A stretch of 64,000 bases of DNA, taken from Robertkochia flava. Its GTDB lineage: Bacteria; Bacteroidota; Bacteroidia; Flavobacteriales; Flavobacteriaceae. Positions 28,458 through 36,053 of the stretch are shown one piece after another. Under the pieces are notes generated by a model that saw only the letters and a program-made list of their open reading frames with translations, had not been told where the DNA came from and ran no database searches. The stretch spans positions 124,001 through 188,000 of the forward strand of contig NZ_JAINZT010000007.1 of NCBI RefSeq assembly GCF_020166515.1, read 5' to 3'. Position 1 is the first letter of the stretch. Every line of letters starts with the position of its first letter. Both the position numbers and the translations under genes were made by a program.

Positions 28458-29237
28458 TCACTTATGCTGCCTGAATAACCAATTCATCATCATCGGATCG
28501 CTGTATGCCGCGATCCACGCGAAATGCCCTGTTTCAGGGTACTGGGTAAATCCAGGATGCGCCCCAAGGTTGGTTAAGGCTTTAAACATGTCCTGAACAT
28601 ATTCCGGACTTACGGCCGAGTCCAATGCTCCATGAAAAATCCAGAGGGGAATATGAGCGATGGTCTGTGAAGACGAAATGTTTGCTGCTCCGCAAACAGG
28701 TACTGCAGCAGCAAATCTGTTTGGAAACAAGGATATCGCTTCAAAAGTTCCGATACCACCCATCGATAGCCCCGTAATATAAATTCGATCCGGGTCAATA
28801 GGCAAGTCTGCAATTAAGTTGTCGATTAATTCCATTACAAGTTTTAAGGGCTTTGTGGGCTTCGAGTTTGATTCCGACAATCCTGCCTTGTCCAAATTAA
28901 AATTGCCCCAACGCATATCTTTCGGACATTGTGGTGCAATAACTATGGGCCGATAAGTTTTCATAATGTCATCCTTGGCAAAATTCATTACCCCCCATTT
29001 TAATTGAGCTTCATTGTCATCGCCGCGTTCGCCAGAACCGTGTAAAAAAACCACAAGCGGATGTAGGCTAATCGTATCGGCATCAGAAACAAGTAGTCTG
29101 TAATTTAGGGTCTCGCCATTTGCATTAATGTATTTTTCATGACTGAATAATGAGGATTGTGCTAATAACCTGTTTACTCCTCCGGGGAAATAAAGCGCCA
29201 TCATTACCATGACCAAATTAATATGTAATGTCTTCAT
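28458..29237 (-). CDS. Exported alpha/beta-hydrolase (dienelactone-hydrolase/prolyl-oligopeptidase-like)
   Basis: 259 residues with a signal peptide (MALYFPGGVNRLLAQ-SS). VVFLHGSGERGDDNEAQL is the oxyanion loop, GLSMGG the nucleophile elbow, LDSAVSPEYV the acidic region and ETGHFAWIAAYSDPMM the catalytic His with the C-terminus. Such enzymes are periplasmic or secreted esterases/peptidases. It is the right-most non-small gene before the compact cassette array and is itself bounded by attC-like sites. Confidence 0.8.
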   Translation of the reverse strand: MKTLHINLVMVMMALYFPGGVNRLLAQSSLFSHEKYINANGETLNYRLLVSDADTISLHPLVVFLHGSGERGDDNEAQLKWGVMNFAKDDIMKTYRPIVIAPQCPKDMRWGNFNLDKAGLSESNSKPTKPLKLVMELIDNLIADLPIDPDRIYITGLSMGGIGTFEAISLFPNRFAAAVPVCGAANISSSQTIAHIPLWIFHGALDSAVSPEYVQDMFKALTNLGAHPGFTQYPETGHFAWIAAYSDPMMMNWLFRQHK

Positions 29238-29250
29238 AGTTGTTTATTAG

Positions 29251-29460
29251 TGGCAACGGCCAGGCTATGTATGCCTGCCTTTCGGCAGGGGCAGAGGCCA
29301 GCAACCTGGGCGGGACCTTTTTTATTATTCAGTACTGAATATCAAGATAAAGAAAATAGTCTGATTATTGTAGAAGGGGAGTGCTCCTGCCATCCCCTTC
29401 CGGGAGGAAATCCTGCCGGCAGGCAGGTGGGTACAGGCAGTTTGACGGCCAGTGTTTTTT
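29251..29460 (-). repeat. attC-like site (class B) with inserted palindrome
   Basis: Minus-strand R' GTTGCCA (29251-29257), R'' AAAAAAC (29454-29460). Interior ATCAAGATAAAGAAAATAGT of class B, GC-rich insert GAAATCCTGCCGGCAGGCAG. The arms GGCCAGGCTATG and the right end GGCCAGTG remain. The R'' does not complement the next upstream R', so the site looks altered. Confidence 0.6.
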
Positions 29461-29956
29461 ATTTTTCTTTTATCGATTTCAAATTGTAGTAGATTATCGG
29501 AAGTAGTGGTGTTATTAAAATCAGGATCATTAACCATGAACCGAATCCTTTTGAATTTTCTTCTGTATAATTTATTGTCTTTATTGCTATAATTAAGAAG
29601 GTAGCCAGAATGATCAAATTTAATACCCGGATCATTCTTGTCATTAATGCATATTGTTTCCGGGCGTTATCCGGAGTTATCTTTTTCGGGTAGTTTAAGA
29701 TATGAGGAAATCTATTCAAAAGGAATAGACCCAGGTACAAAAAGGTTGCAATAACTGGAATTATGAATATGCTGTTCTTACTGCCAAAAGCGTCTGCTTC
29801 TCCATGAAAATTGTAATGTGTTGGTATTTTATCCGGAAGCTCTTGATAGTTAATTAAAATATACACCCACATCCCAAAAAGAAGAATTAAAGAACTTAGT
29901 TCAATAAGCTTATCGGTTAATTTAAGCTCGGGTTTTATTTTGGGTTTAACGGGCAT
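29459..29956 (-). CDS. DUF1648-domain membrane protein
   Basis: 165 residues with four hydrophobic helices (about 17-36, 60-80, 110-128, 140-158). The loop LPDKIPTHYNFHGEADAFGSKN is the DUF1648 signature, as in SdpI-type immunity proteins and growth-related membrane proteins. It lacks the SdpI second domain. The stop codon lies inside the neighbouring site. Its flanking cores do not match, unlike all cassettes to the right. Function unknown. Confidence 0.75.
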   Translation of the reverse strand: MPVKPKIKPELKLTDKLIELSSLILLFGMWVYILINYQELPDKIPTHYNFHGEADAFGSKNSIFIIPVIATFLYLGLFLLNRFPHILNYPKKITPDNARKQYALMTRMIRVLNLIILATFLIIAIKTINYTEENSKGFGSWLMILILITPLLPIIYYNLKSIKEK

Positions 29957-29984
29957 TTAATTTTACCTGGTTATTTTTCGACAT

Positions 29985-30114
29985 GGGCTACGGTTGGGCT
30001 ATGAGCAGAAAGGCTTTAGAAGCGCTTTCCTGTATGCATTGACCGAAGTTAGTTAATAGTTTTAATATCTCGTTTTATCACTGTCCATCGGGTTGCTTAT
30101 AGGTTTTGTTACCT
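29985..30114 (-). repeat. attC-like site, degenerate on one side
   Basis: Minus-strand R'' AGGTAAC (30108-30114), R' GTAGCCC (29985-29991, altered). The left arm GGTTGGGCTATGAGC pairs with GCTTATAGGTTTT on the right. The R'' and adjoining bases match the complement of the 5' flank of the next cassette over 13 of 14 positions. Confidence 0.7.
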
Positions 30115-30185
30115 ACAGTTGTTTTTCTTTATTTCCTTTTTTATACTTCAATTCCATAAGCTTGTTCAAAAGTTGAATCAATGTA

Positions 30186-30377
30186 TTAATTAGATTTTTG
30201 TTGACCCTGATTTTTTCTTTCACGAATTCTTCCTATCATACCTAATATTATAAAACTATTCGCTACCATTCGAAGCCAAAATCCTAAATCCATTTCATCT
30301 GAATTGAAAGTGAGATCCAGAATTATTAAGATCAAACAAATGGTGATTAATATGAATGGTAGGTGTTCTTTTTTCAT
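30186..30377 (-). CDS. Small two-helix membrane protein
   Basis: 63 residues from ATG at 30377 (an in-frame start at 30395 is close to the attC core and less likely). Two hydrophobic segments (about 5-22 and 31-50) with a short loop SDEMDLG and a basic C-terminus REKNQGQQK. No family recognised. The cassette is bounded by GTTACCT and AGGTAAC cores with an extended 13-of-14 match, the clearest oldest cassette of the compact array. Confidence 0.6.
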   Translation of the reverse strand: MKKEHLPFILITICLILIILDLTFNSDEMDLGFWLRMVANSFIILGMIGRIRERKNQGQQKSN

Positions 30378-30399
30378 CAAGTTAGTTTTTATCAATTGT

Positions 30400-30582
30400 A
30401 GGTAACGGTAAGGCTATGCACAGGCGCGGCTAGGGCCGCTGGCCGACCTTTTGGCCTTTGGCGTTGGCGGAGGCCAGCAACCTGGGCGGGACCTTTTTTG
30501 GTTATTTAGTATTGGAGTTCAATATAAGAAAATAGTCTAATTCCTACAGAAATGTAGCGCTTGGGTATAGCCAGTGTTAGCA
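30400..30582 (-). repeat. attC-like site, class B
   Basis: Minus-strand R'' TGCTAAC (30576-30582), R' GTTACCT (30400-30406). The arm GGTAAGGCTATGCACAGG faces AGCGCTTGGGTATAGCCAG. GC-rich palindromic centre with TTGGCGGAGGCCAGCAACC. Confidence 0.9.
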
Positions 30583-30594
30583 TACGTACCTTTT

Positions 30595-31068
30595 TTATTT
30601 TAATACTGATTTCCATTTTTCAGTTTCAGCAAATTCTTTGATTACCTCATTCCTCTTCTCTAATAAATCTTTCATGTATCTCTTTAAGAATATAGAATTA
30701 GCTAATTGCCCAAGAATACCCATTGGAGATTGGAATTCAAAGATATCTGTCATTAGTACCCCATCATCTTTACTCTCAAATATATGCTGATGCTTAAATG
30801 ATTTAAAAGCCCCTTCAACCATTTCGTCGGTAAAGGAATTTGGAGGATTGAATTCAGTGATTTTAGAGGTGAGTAATTGTGTTATTCCAAGATGTTTGGC
30901 TTTCCAGGTTACTGACTCATTTAAATTTATCAAACCTTCAGTTTTACCAGCAATAGCTTCCTCTTTTGTGTGTTCAGTTGAAATTTTGTGTAGATCAATA
31001 CTTCGAGCGAGATCAAATACGACTTTAATCTCTGATTTGATGTAGGTTGTTAATTCTATTACGGGCAT
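30595..31068 (-). CDS. SRPBCC (START-like) superfamily protein
   Basis: 157 residues, no signal peptide. The pattern PVIELTTYIKSEIKVVFDLARSIDLH, a middle GITQLLTSKITEFNPPNSFTDE, then FKHQHIFE and the long C-terminal helix ANSIFLKRYMKDLLEKRNEVI is the helix-grip SRPBCC fold. These proteins bind hydrophobic ligands or act as cyclase/aromatase-like enzymes. A cassette gene between TGCTAAC/GTTAGCA cores; the outer match extends 13 of 14 bases (GTTAGCATAC...). Confidence 0.8.
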   Translation of the reverse strand: MPVIELTTYIKSEIKVVFDLARSIDLHKISTEHTKEEAIAGKTEGLINLNESVTWKAKHLGITQLLTSKITEFNPPNSFTDEMVEGAFKSFKHQHIFESKDDGVLMTDIFEFQSPMGILGQLANSIFLKRYMKDLLEKRNEVIKEFAETEKWKSVLK

Positions 31069-31081
31069 TTTTTGGTATGTA

Positions 31082-31264
31082 TGCTAACGGTCAGTGTATG
31101 AACCGTTGCGGTTGAGCGGATCAGGCTGCGCGTGGGCCGTTACCTTTTGGCAAAAGCCTGAGCCGCTGTGACGGGCTGGTTCATTTTAGTTCTGAAGTCT
31201 AATCTAAGAAAATATTCTAAATGAAGTAGGAAGGGAGCAATGGCTTTATACACATATGTTATAC
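31082..31264 (-). repeat. attC-like site, class C
   Basis: Minus-strand R'' GTATAAC (31258-31264), R' GTTAGCA (31082-31088). The arms GTGTATGAACCGTTGC and GCAATGGCTTTATACAC pair well. The interior shares TCTAAGAAAATATTCTAAAT with the sites at 20790 and 34732. It is the attC part of the ORF-less cassette at 31088-31485. Confidence 0.9.
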
Positions 31265-31485
31265 GGCGTTTACTGCTGGACTCCCCGGGAAATTGCAAGT
31301 ACACCCCCGCAAGGCGTGGAGATTGTTAAGGTTGTAAGGGAGAGGAAGCCTTGCGGCTTTTAACCTGGTAAGCTTTGCCCAAGCAATGGCTATTTTATTT
31401 TTTGAGTGACCAAAGAAGTGCTTGCCATTTTCCAAACACACCAAGGTTTTAAGACAGTGGCTTTTTTTTAGTAAATGACGTATAA
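31088..31485 (-). mobile_element. Cassette without a convincing ORF (copy 1)
   Basis: Cassette bounded by the cut points of the two GTTATAC/GTATAAC cores, including its class C attC-like site (31082-31264). The non-site part (31265-31479) is about 90 percent identical by eye to 34916-35128. A 61-codon frame on the minus strand here (31259-31444) is shifted by a one-base insertion in the other copy, arguing against coding. GGGAAATTGCAAG near its left end and CTTGCCATTTTCC near its right end form a long-range inverted repeat. A structured RNA or regulatory cassette is possible. Confidence 0.75.
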
Positions 31486-31615
31486 CGGTCAGGCTATGGC
31501 TCGTGGCGGACGGTTTTAATGCTGGTTCCGACAGCGATGGAAAGCCTGGTTGAGTTCATGAATTTATTAGTTTTTGAGGTAAGAAACTAGCCATGAGCTA
31601 TAGCCAATGTTATGC
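31480..31615 (-). repeat. attC-like site, class A
   Basis: Minus-strand R'' GCATAAC (31609-31615), R' GTTATAC (31480-31486). The arms GGCTATGGCTCGTGGC and GCCATGAGCTATAGCC pair. R'' contains the TAA stop of the gene at 31610. Confidence 0.9.
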
Positions 31616-32035
31616 GTATTTGTTAAATAAAATTGCAAGAATAATGGGAGCAACAAAAAATCCTAGGACCATCGGAAGTATATGTACCGTAACATCTAGC
31701 CAGTTTTGTTTGCGGCCCTCCTCTTTGTCATACCATGAAAATCTATTATAGGTGGGTTCAACTTTATATAATTTTTTATACAACATTCTCAAAAGCGAAT
31801 AGGACGATAAATACACAAAGGGAGCAATTAGAAATTCTGCCCCGTTACCATTAATCGTTTCAGTTTTTACACCACTTATAAGCATTCCCCAAAGACCAAC
31901 TACGAGTGATATAGGAGTTAGAATTAGCAAAATTCTATTTGAGCGCAACAACTTCATAAAACCTAATACTACGAGTATTCCTGTTAGGACAAGACTTAAT
32001 ATTAATATTTGTTTTTCTGTTAGTGTCATTTTCAA
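31610..32035 (-). CDS. Unknown multi-helix membrane protein; stop codon lies in attC
   Basis: 141 residues (an ATG two codons downstream is also possible). About four hydrophobic helices: 8-27, 33-50, 62-78 and a C-terminal pair around 115-138. The loop YNRFSWYDKEEGRKQNWLDV is charged. I recognise no family. The TAA stop is formed by the R'' box (GCA-TAA-C), so the recombination site terminates the reading frame. Confidence 0.65.
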   Translation of the reverse strand: MKMTLTEKQILILSLVLTGILVVLGFMKLLRSNRILLILTPISLVVGLWGMLISGVKTETINGNGAEFLIAPFVYLSSYSLLRMLYKKLYKVEPTYNRFSWYDKEEGRKQNWLDVTVHILPMVLGFFVAPIILAILFNKYA

Positions 32036-32039
32036 TTAC

Positions 32040-32219
32040 GCATAACGGTCGGGCTATGCACAGGCGTGGGTGGCTGGCCTGGCTGACCTTTGGGCCTTTT
32101 GCTTTGGAGGAGGCCAGGGCAGCGAGCACATAGCTTTGGGTTTGTTCTGGTTTTGAAGATAAGTAATATAGTCGAAACTTGTAAGAATGTTAGCGCTTGG
32201 GTATAGCCTCATGTTGTGT
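32040..32219 (-). repeat. attC-like site, class B
   Basis: Minus-strand R'' ACACAAC (32213-32219), R' GTTATGC (32040-32046). The arm GGGCTATGCACAGGCG faces CGCTTGGGTATAGCCTC. The interior has GATAAGTAATATAGTCGAAA, a variant of the class B centre shared with 33422. Confidence 0.9.
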
Positions 32220-32705
32220 TTAGTGTCTTTTGTTTTTTAAGATGAAATTAGTTTTGATTCCTGTGTAAATAAGTAATAGAAACAGGGTTATTTCTATAGC
32301 CCAAAGGATGTAGTAGGTGTTTTTCCATGCTCGGATGTTGATGAAATTTTTAGTTGTTTCTCCTTTTATACTATGTCTAATTTCAAATGGAACTTCAAAA
32401 AAGGTATTAATCCTAGCAATTAGAATCGCAATTACAACGCCCAAGATTAAATTCGCAATTATAAAAATTAGGTTTGTTGTTAAGTTTTTAAAGTTCTGTA
32501 CTAGCTCCCTTATAAAATAAATAGAAAACAGTACGACCCCAGTATGAAGTAGTATTCGAAGCCATTTTTCAATGAAAATGGTTTTGTCAAAGATTTGAAT
32601 TACAGAATAGGTATGATTAGCCAGATCACTTGTTAGAAGCGGGTAATTAATCATTACAGTTAAAATGATAGCGAGGATTAACCAGATTAATTCTTTTCTA
32701 TTCAA
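32220..32705 (-). CDS. Unknown four-helix membrane protein
   Basis: 161 residues, with hydrophobic helices at about 6-22, 50-66, 78-96 and 131-150. Between helices 1 and 2 is a soluble loop (LANHTYSVIQIFDKTIFIEK). No family recognised. The stop begins one base beyond the R'' box. Cores ACACAAC/GTTGTGT match perfectly, with the flanking TTAAACACAAC extending the complement to 10-11 bases. Confidence 0.65.
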   Translation of the reverse strand: MNRKELIWLILAIILTVMINYPLLTSDLANHTYSVIQIFDKTIFIEKWLRILLHTGVVLFSIYFIRELVQNFKNLTTNLIFIIANLILGVVIAILIARINTFFEVPFEIRHSIKGETTKNFINIRAWKNTYYILWAIEITLFLLLIYTGIKTNFILKNKRH

Positions 32706-32727
32706 TTGACGCTTCTTTAGACATTAA

Positions 32728-32863
32728 ACACAACGGTAAGGCTATGGCTCGTGGCGGGCGGTTGCAATGCTGTGTCCGACGGAGATGGAAGGCCTGGTTG
32801 AGTTCATGAATTTATTATTTTTTGGAGTAAGAAACTAGCCATGAGATATAGCCAGTGTTGTAC
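32728..32863 (-). repeat. attC-like site, class A
   Basis: Minus-strand R'' GTACAAC (32857-32863), R' GTTGTGT (32728-32734). Typical class A interior with GGCCTGGTTGAGTTCATGAA and GGAGTAAGAAACTAGCCATG. Confidence 0.9.
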
Positions 32864-32884
32864 GCTGGCTTTTATTAGATTTTT

Positions 32885-33391
32885 TTAATGAAAAATATAA
32901 GTACCGGGAGGCACAGTGAAAATGATGTGTATGTAAAAGCCAAAAATCCAGTATACAAAGAGTAAAAACATGAACAGGAAGCTTTTGAAATTTATAAACA
33001 CTCTTTCCTTCCTATTTAAAGAATAGAATTTGGCTTCGTAATATTTTGAAATACCCTTAATCTCTCTAATGTAGTAATCGAGTCCAATAAGAATGGCAAC
33101 GATAAATAATTTTAAATAAATGGAAGTGTCTAGAAAGGTTAGTCCAGTTAATACATCAATTAGTGCGTAAGTGCTGAAAAAAGTTCCGAAAATTAGCACA
33201 ATAAAAATTCCTGAAGAATATATTTCAAAATAGTAAGAACTTAGATTCGTCCGATTGTAATTTTTCAAATTCTCAATAGAACTTTTGTCTTCAACCTTAT
33301 TAAAATCTGCACTCCAAAAGGCATAATTAGCAAGAAACCAACGGACAGAAATGTGGATGTATATATAAGTAGCGAATAGTTTCTTTAACAT
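32885..33391 (-). CDS. Unknown four-helix membrane protein
   Basis: 168 residues, with helices at about 5-22, 55-75, 85-107 and 140-162. It is rich in Tyr, Phe and Lys. The segment DYYIREIKGISKYYEAKFYSLNRKERVF is a basic cytosolic loop. No family recognised. Cassette cores GTACAAC/GTTGTAC match perfectly. Confidence 0.65.
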   Translation of the reverse strand: MLKKLFATYIYIHISVRWFLANYAFWSADFNKVEDKSSIENLKNYNRTNLSSYYFEIYSSGIFIVLIFGTFFSTYALIDVLTGLTFLDTSIYLKLFIVAILIGLDYYIREIKGISKYYEAKFYSLNRKERVFINFKSFLFMFLLFVYWIFGFYIHIIFTVPPGTYIFH

Positions 33392-33421
33392 TTTTAGAAT
33401 TTGATCTAGATTTTAGCTTGC

Positions 33422-33602
33422 GTACAACGGTCCGGCTATGCACAGGCGTGGTTGGCTGGCCTGGCTGACCTTTGGGCCTTTTGCTTTGGCGGAGGCCAGG
33501 ACAGCGAGTCACATAGCATTTGGTTTGTTCTGGTTTTGAAGATAAGTAATATAGTCGAAACTTGTAGGAATGATAGCGCTTGGGTATAGCCTAATGTTAT
33601 GT
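33422..33602 (-). repeat. attC-like site, class B
   Basis: Minus-strand R'' ACATAAC (33596-33602), R' GTTGTAC (33422-33428). Close relative of the site at 32040, sharing TTTGGGCCTTTTGCTTTGGC and TAATATAGTCGAAACTTGTA. Confidence 0.9.
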
Positions 33603-33613
33603 GCTGTCTGCTT

Positions 33614-33841
33614 TTATTTTTTCTTTTTAAAGCTAATTATGAAGCTGATTGTTATCGTTATTATTCCGATTGCAATTAAGACTATTGCTTCAATTATTTC
33701 ACCAAGGCCTCCAAGACCAGAGTCATTTTTTCTTAAAAATTCAAGCCCATTGTGATAACCATATTTATAGACCCCGATCATTAAAATTACTAGGCCGATC
33801 GTTCTTAAAGAATTTATTAATAGAGATCTAGTTTTTATCAA
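33614..33841 (-). CDS. Small two-helix membrane protein
   Basis: 75 residues: a hydrophobic helix at about 14-30, a short Gly-rich loop KNDSGLGGLGEI, a second helix at 48-70 and a basic tail KKKK. No family recognised; the plan resembles small phage or toxin-like membrane proteins, but that is not evidence of function. Cassette cores ACATAAC/GTTATGT match, extended to nine bases (GCACATAAC). Confidence 0.6.
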   Translation of the reverse strand: MIKTRSLLINSLRTIGLVILMIGVYKYGYHNGLEFLRKNDSGLGGLGEIIEAIVLIAIGIITITISFIISFKKKK

Positions 33842-33881
33842 TTGATTTCTTTTTTAAGAATTAAGAGATGCTCCAGATTGC

Positions 33882-34017
33882 ACATAACGGTCAGGCTATG
33901 GCTCGTGGCGGGCGGTTTTAATGCTGGATCCGACGGAGATGGGAAGCCTGGTTGAGTTCATGAATTTATTATTTTTTGAAGTAAGAAACGAGCCATGAGA
34001 TATAGCCAGTGTTAGCA
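33882..34017 (-). repeat. attC-like site, class A
   Basis: Minus-strand R'' TGCTAAC (34011-34017), R' GTTATGT (33882-33888). The arms GGCTATGGCTCGTGGC and GAGCCATGAGATATAGCC pair. R'' supplies the TAA stop of the SLATT gene. Confidence 0.95.
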
Positions 34018-34716
34018 AAAGTATTTTAAATTCAATTGTTTATATGCGAAAATTAAAATCGGTCCATAAATCATTAGATGATACATAAATGATACTCTAA
34101 AGTATTTTTCAATTTTAATTCTATAAACGTCTAATTTATTTAATTCAAAATAATCCGCTTTATGAGTTTTAAATTCTTTCGTGTCAATATTTGAGTGATT
34201 TTCGTGTTGTCTTAATACTATATCATATTTTTCTGATATTTCTTTAATTGACTCTTCTTCTTGTTGTTTGCTAATTAAAGTTGAAGTTTTAACCATTCTT
34301 AATTGGTTATATAGTTCAGCTATTTCTAATGAGCATTGATGAAATTTTTCCCCTTTAATTGAAAAGTTTTTTGCACTCTCAAATTGACTGTAAACCAAAA
34401 TCAATATTGATAATGCAGTTGTCCAAAAACCTAATTCATTCTCAGGTAATTGTTTAAGAAAGGGGATTTTGTAAATATTTATAAGGTTAATTATTATTAA
34501 ATATGCGGATAAATAACCAACTGTTTTGGAGGATAATTCGTTTAGTTTTTTATTCCTTTCGCTAGCAGAAAACCGAGCTCCTTTAGTAATCCATAATTTA
34601 TAGTTTAATTCAACTCCAAAATCTTTTTTTAGATATGGAGGTTGTTTTCTTTTTAAACGTTTAATTCTTTTTGCACGCTTTACTTTTTTCAAGTAAAGCT
34701 TAATTTTTTCTAGCAT
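34012..34716 (-). CDS. SLATT-domain (2TM nucleotide-signalling-associated) effector
   Basis: 234 residues. After a very basic N-terminus comes LNYKLWITKGARFSASERNKKL, then two hydrophobic helices (about 65-85 and 95-112), ESAKNFSIKGEKFHQCSLEIAELYNQL, and a C-terminal hydrophobic region. This is the layout of the SLATT family (SMODS/SLOG-associating two-membrane-helix effectors), predicted pore-forming executors of anti-phage nucleotide signalling. No cyclase or SLOG gene is adjacent; as a lone cassette it may act alone or with a partner elsewhere. The last codon and stop (TGC-TAA) lie in the attC R'' box. Very AT-rich. Confidence 0.8.
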   Translation of the reverse strand: MLEKIKLYLKKVKRAKRIKRLKRKQPPYLKKDFGVELNYKLWITKGARFSASERNKKLNELSSKTVGYLSAYLIIINLINIYKIPFLKQLPENELGFWTTALSILILVYSQFESAKNFSIKGEKFHQCSLEIAELYNQLRMVKTSTLISKQQEEESIKEISEKYDIVLRQHENHSNIDTKEFKTHKADYFELNKLDVYRIKIEKYFRVSFMYHLMIYGPILIFAYKQLNLKYFC

Positions 34717-34731
34717 TCTTGTTAATATTTT

Positions 34732-34915
34732 TGCTAACGGTCAGTGTATGAACCGTTGCGGCTGGGCGGATCAAGCTTTTGCGCGTTGGCCTTTGGCGCT
34801 GGCAAAGCTTGAGCCGCTGTGACGGGCTGGTTCATTTTGGTTCTGCAGACTAATCTAAGAAAATATTCTAAATGATGTAGGACGTGAGCAATGGCTTTAT
34901 ACACATATGTTATAC
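34732..34915 (-). repeat. attC-like site, class C
   Basis: Minus-strand R'' GTATAAC (34909-34915), R' GTTAGCA (34732-34738). Highly similar to 31082-31264. The arms GTGTATGAACCGTTGCGG and GCAATGGCTTTATACAC pair. Confidence 0.95.
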
Positions 34916-35134
34916 GGCGTTTACTGCTGGACTCCCCGGAAAATGGCAAGTACACCCCCGCAAGGCGAGGAGATTTTTAAGCTTGTGATGGAGTGGAAGC
35001 CTTACGGTTTTAACCTGGTAAGCTTTGCCCAAGCAATGGCCATTTTTATTTTTTGAGTGACCAAAGAAGCGCTTGCCATTTTCCAAACAAACCCGACTTT
35101 TCTAGGAGAACTTTTTTCTGTAAATGACGTATAA
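34738..35134 (-). mobile_element. Cassette without a convincing ORF (copy 2)
   Basis: Second copy of the cassette at 31088-31485, including the same class C site and the same GTTATAC/GTATAAC cores, but at a different position in the array. A perfect 13-bp inverted repeat brackets its body: 34938-34950 pairs with 35072-35084. Between them the sequence could fold further. The frame that is open in copy 1 is shifted here. Duplication or repeated capture of a non-coding cassette fits the observation. Confidence 0.75.
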
Positions 35135-35314
35135 CGGTCGGGCTATGCACAGGCGCGGTTGGGGCCGCTGGCCGACCTTTTGGCCTTTGGCGTTGGCGGA
35201 GGCCAGCAACCTGGACGGGGTGCATTTTTTTCTTTTTTTGTTCTGGAGATTAAGATAAAGAAAATAGTCTAATTCTTGTAGGATCCCGCGCTTGGGTATA
35301 GCCTCATGTTGTGC
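35129..35314 (-). repeat. attC-like site, class B
   Basis: Minus-strand R'' GCACAAC (35308-35314), R' GTTATAC (35129-35135). The interior has GGTTGGGGCCGCTGGCCGAC and AGATAAAGAAAATAGTCTAA. Confidence 0.9.
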
Positions 35315-35346
35315 ATAGTGTTTTGCTTTTTTCTGTTCTTATTTCA

Positions 35347-35784
35347 TTAAGTTTTATTTGATCCTTTTTTTATTATAAATGGCATTCCAATCCCAATTAG
35401 AATTATTAATGTCGAGTATAATAGAAATGGTTCACTTATAAAATATTGGGCTACTAGCGGGCTAGGTTTTCCAATATAAGTCAATATGTATAATCCTAGA
35501 AGCAATGAAAAGGTTACGAAAAGGAGTACGATTAAAATATCTTTTATCAAATCGGTTATTTTAAACTCTTTACGCTTTGAGTTTAAAAGCATTCCAAATA
35601 CGGGAATAGATGAAATAATGAAATAGTCGAGGTTTGCAAAGGCGAGGCCAAAAAAGTATCCCGTTATCTGATGCACTGAATTATTAAGACCAAATGGATT
35701 AATTCTTCCAGAGAAGAACAGGATGAAAATTAGTGCAGAAATTGCCCAAATCACATATTTAATCTGATTAGGTATTTTATTCAC
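35347..35784 (-). CDS. Unknown membrane protein
   Basis: 145 residues with about four hydrophobic helices (9-26, 40-68, 82-104, 118-138). The sequence LILIGIGMPFIIKKGSNKT ends with a basic tail. No family recognised. Cassette cores GCACAAC/GTTGTGC match perfectly, with the complement extended to GTTGTGCATA. Confidence 0.65.
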   Translation of the reverse strand: MNKIPNQIKYVIWAISALIFILFFSGRINPFGLNNSVHQITGYFFGLAFANLDYFIISSIPVFGMLLNSKRKEFKITDLIKDILIVLLFVTFSLLLGLYILTYIGKPSPLVAQYFISEPFLLYSTLIILIGIGMPFIIKKGSNKT

Positions 35785-35816
35785 TTGTTTGGGATTACGG
35801 GTTTTTTAAACATTAT

Positions 35817-35955
35817 GCACAACGGTAGGGCTATGGCTCGTGGCGGGCGGGTTGGTTAATGCGTCCGATGGAAACGAATAGCCTGGTTGAGTTCATGAAT
35901 ATTTATTCTTTTTTAGAAGTACTACACTAGCCATGAGATATAGCCGATGTTGTGC
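35817..35955 (-). repeat. attC-like site, class A2
   Basis: Minus-strand R'' GCACAAC (35949-35955), R' GTTGTGC (35817-35823). The sub-class A2 interior has GCGTCCGATGGAAACGAATA and TTTTTTAGAAGTACTACACT, ending in TATAGCCGATGTT instead of AGCCAGTGTT. Confidence 0.95.
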
Positions 35956-36053
35956 TTTCGTTATTTTTAAAATTCATTATTACATACTTTACATATTATT
36001 TCGTTTTTACCTTAAACTAGTAATGTATCCTATTACATTTATGGCAGGAATAC

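Noticed and set aside
31259-31444. 61-residue protein in the gene-less cassette
   Set aside because: The frame is broken by a one-base insertion in the near-identical second copy at 34910-35128.
34734-34955. Short ORFs inside the attC-like sites (also 29250-29489, 29325-29537, 16169-16372, 31935-32129, 33327-33512, 36537-36734)
   Set aside because: They are translations of the palindromic sites, recur as fragments wherever the site recurs, and lack coding features.
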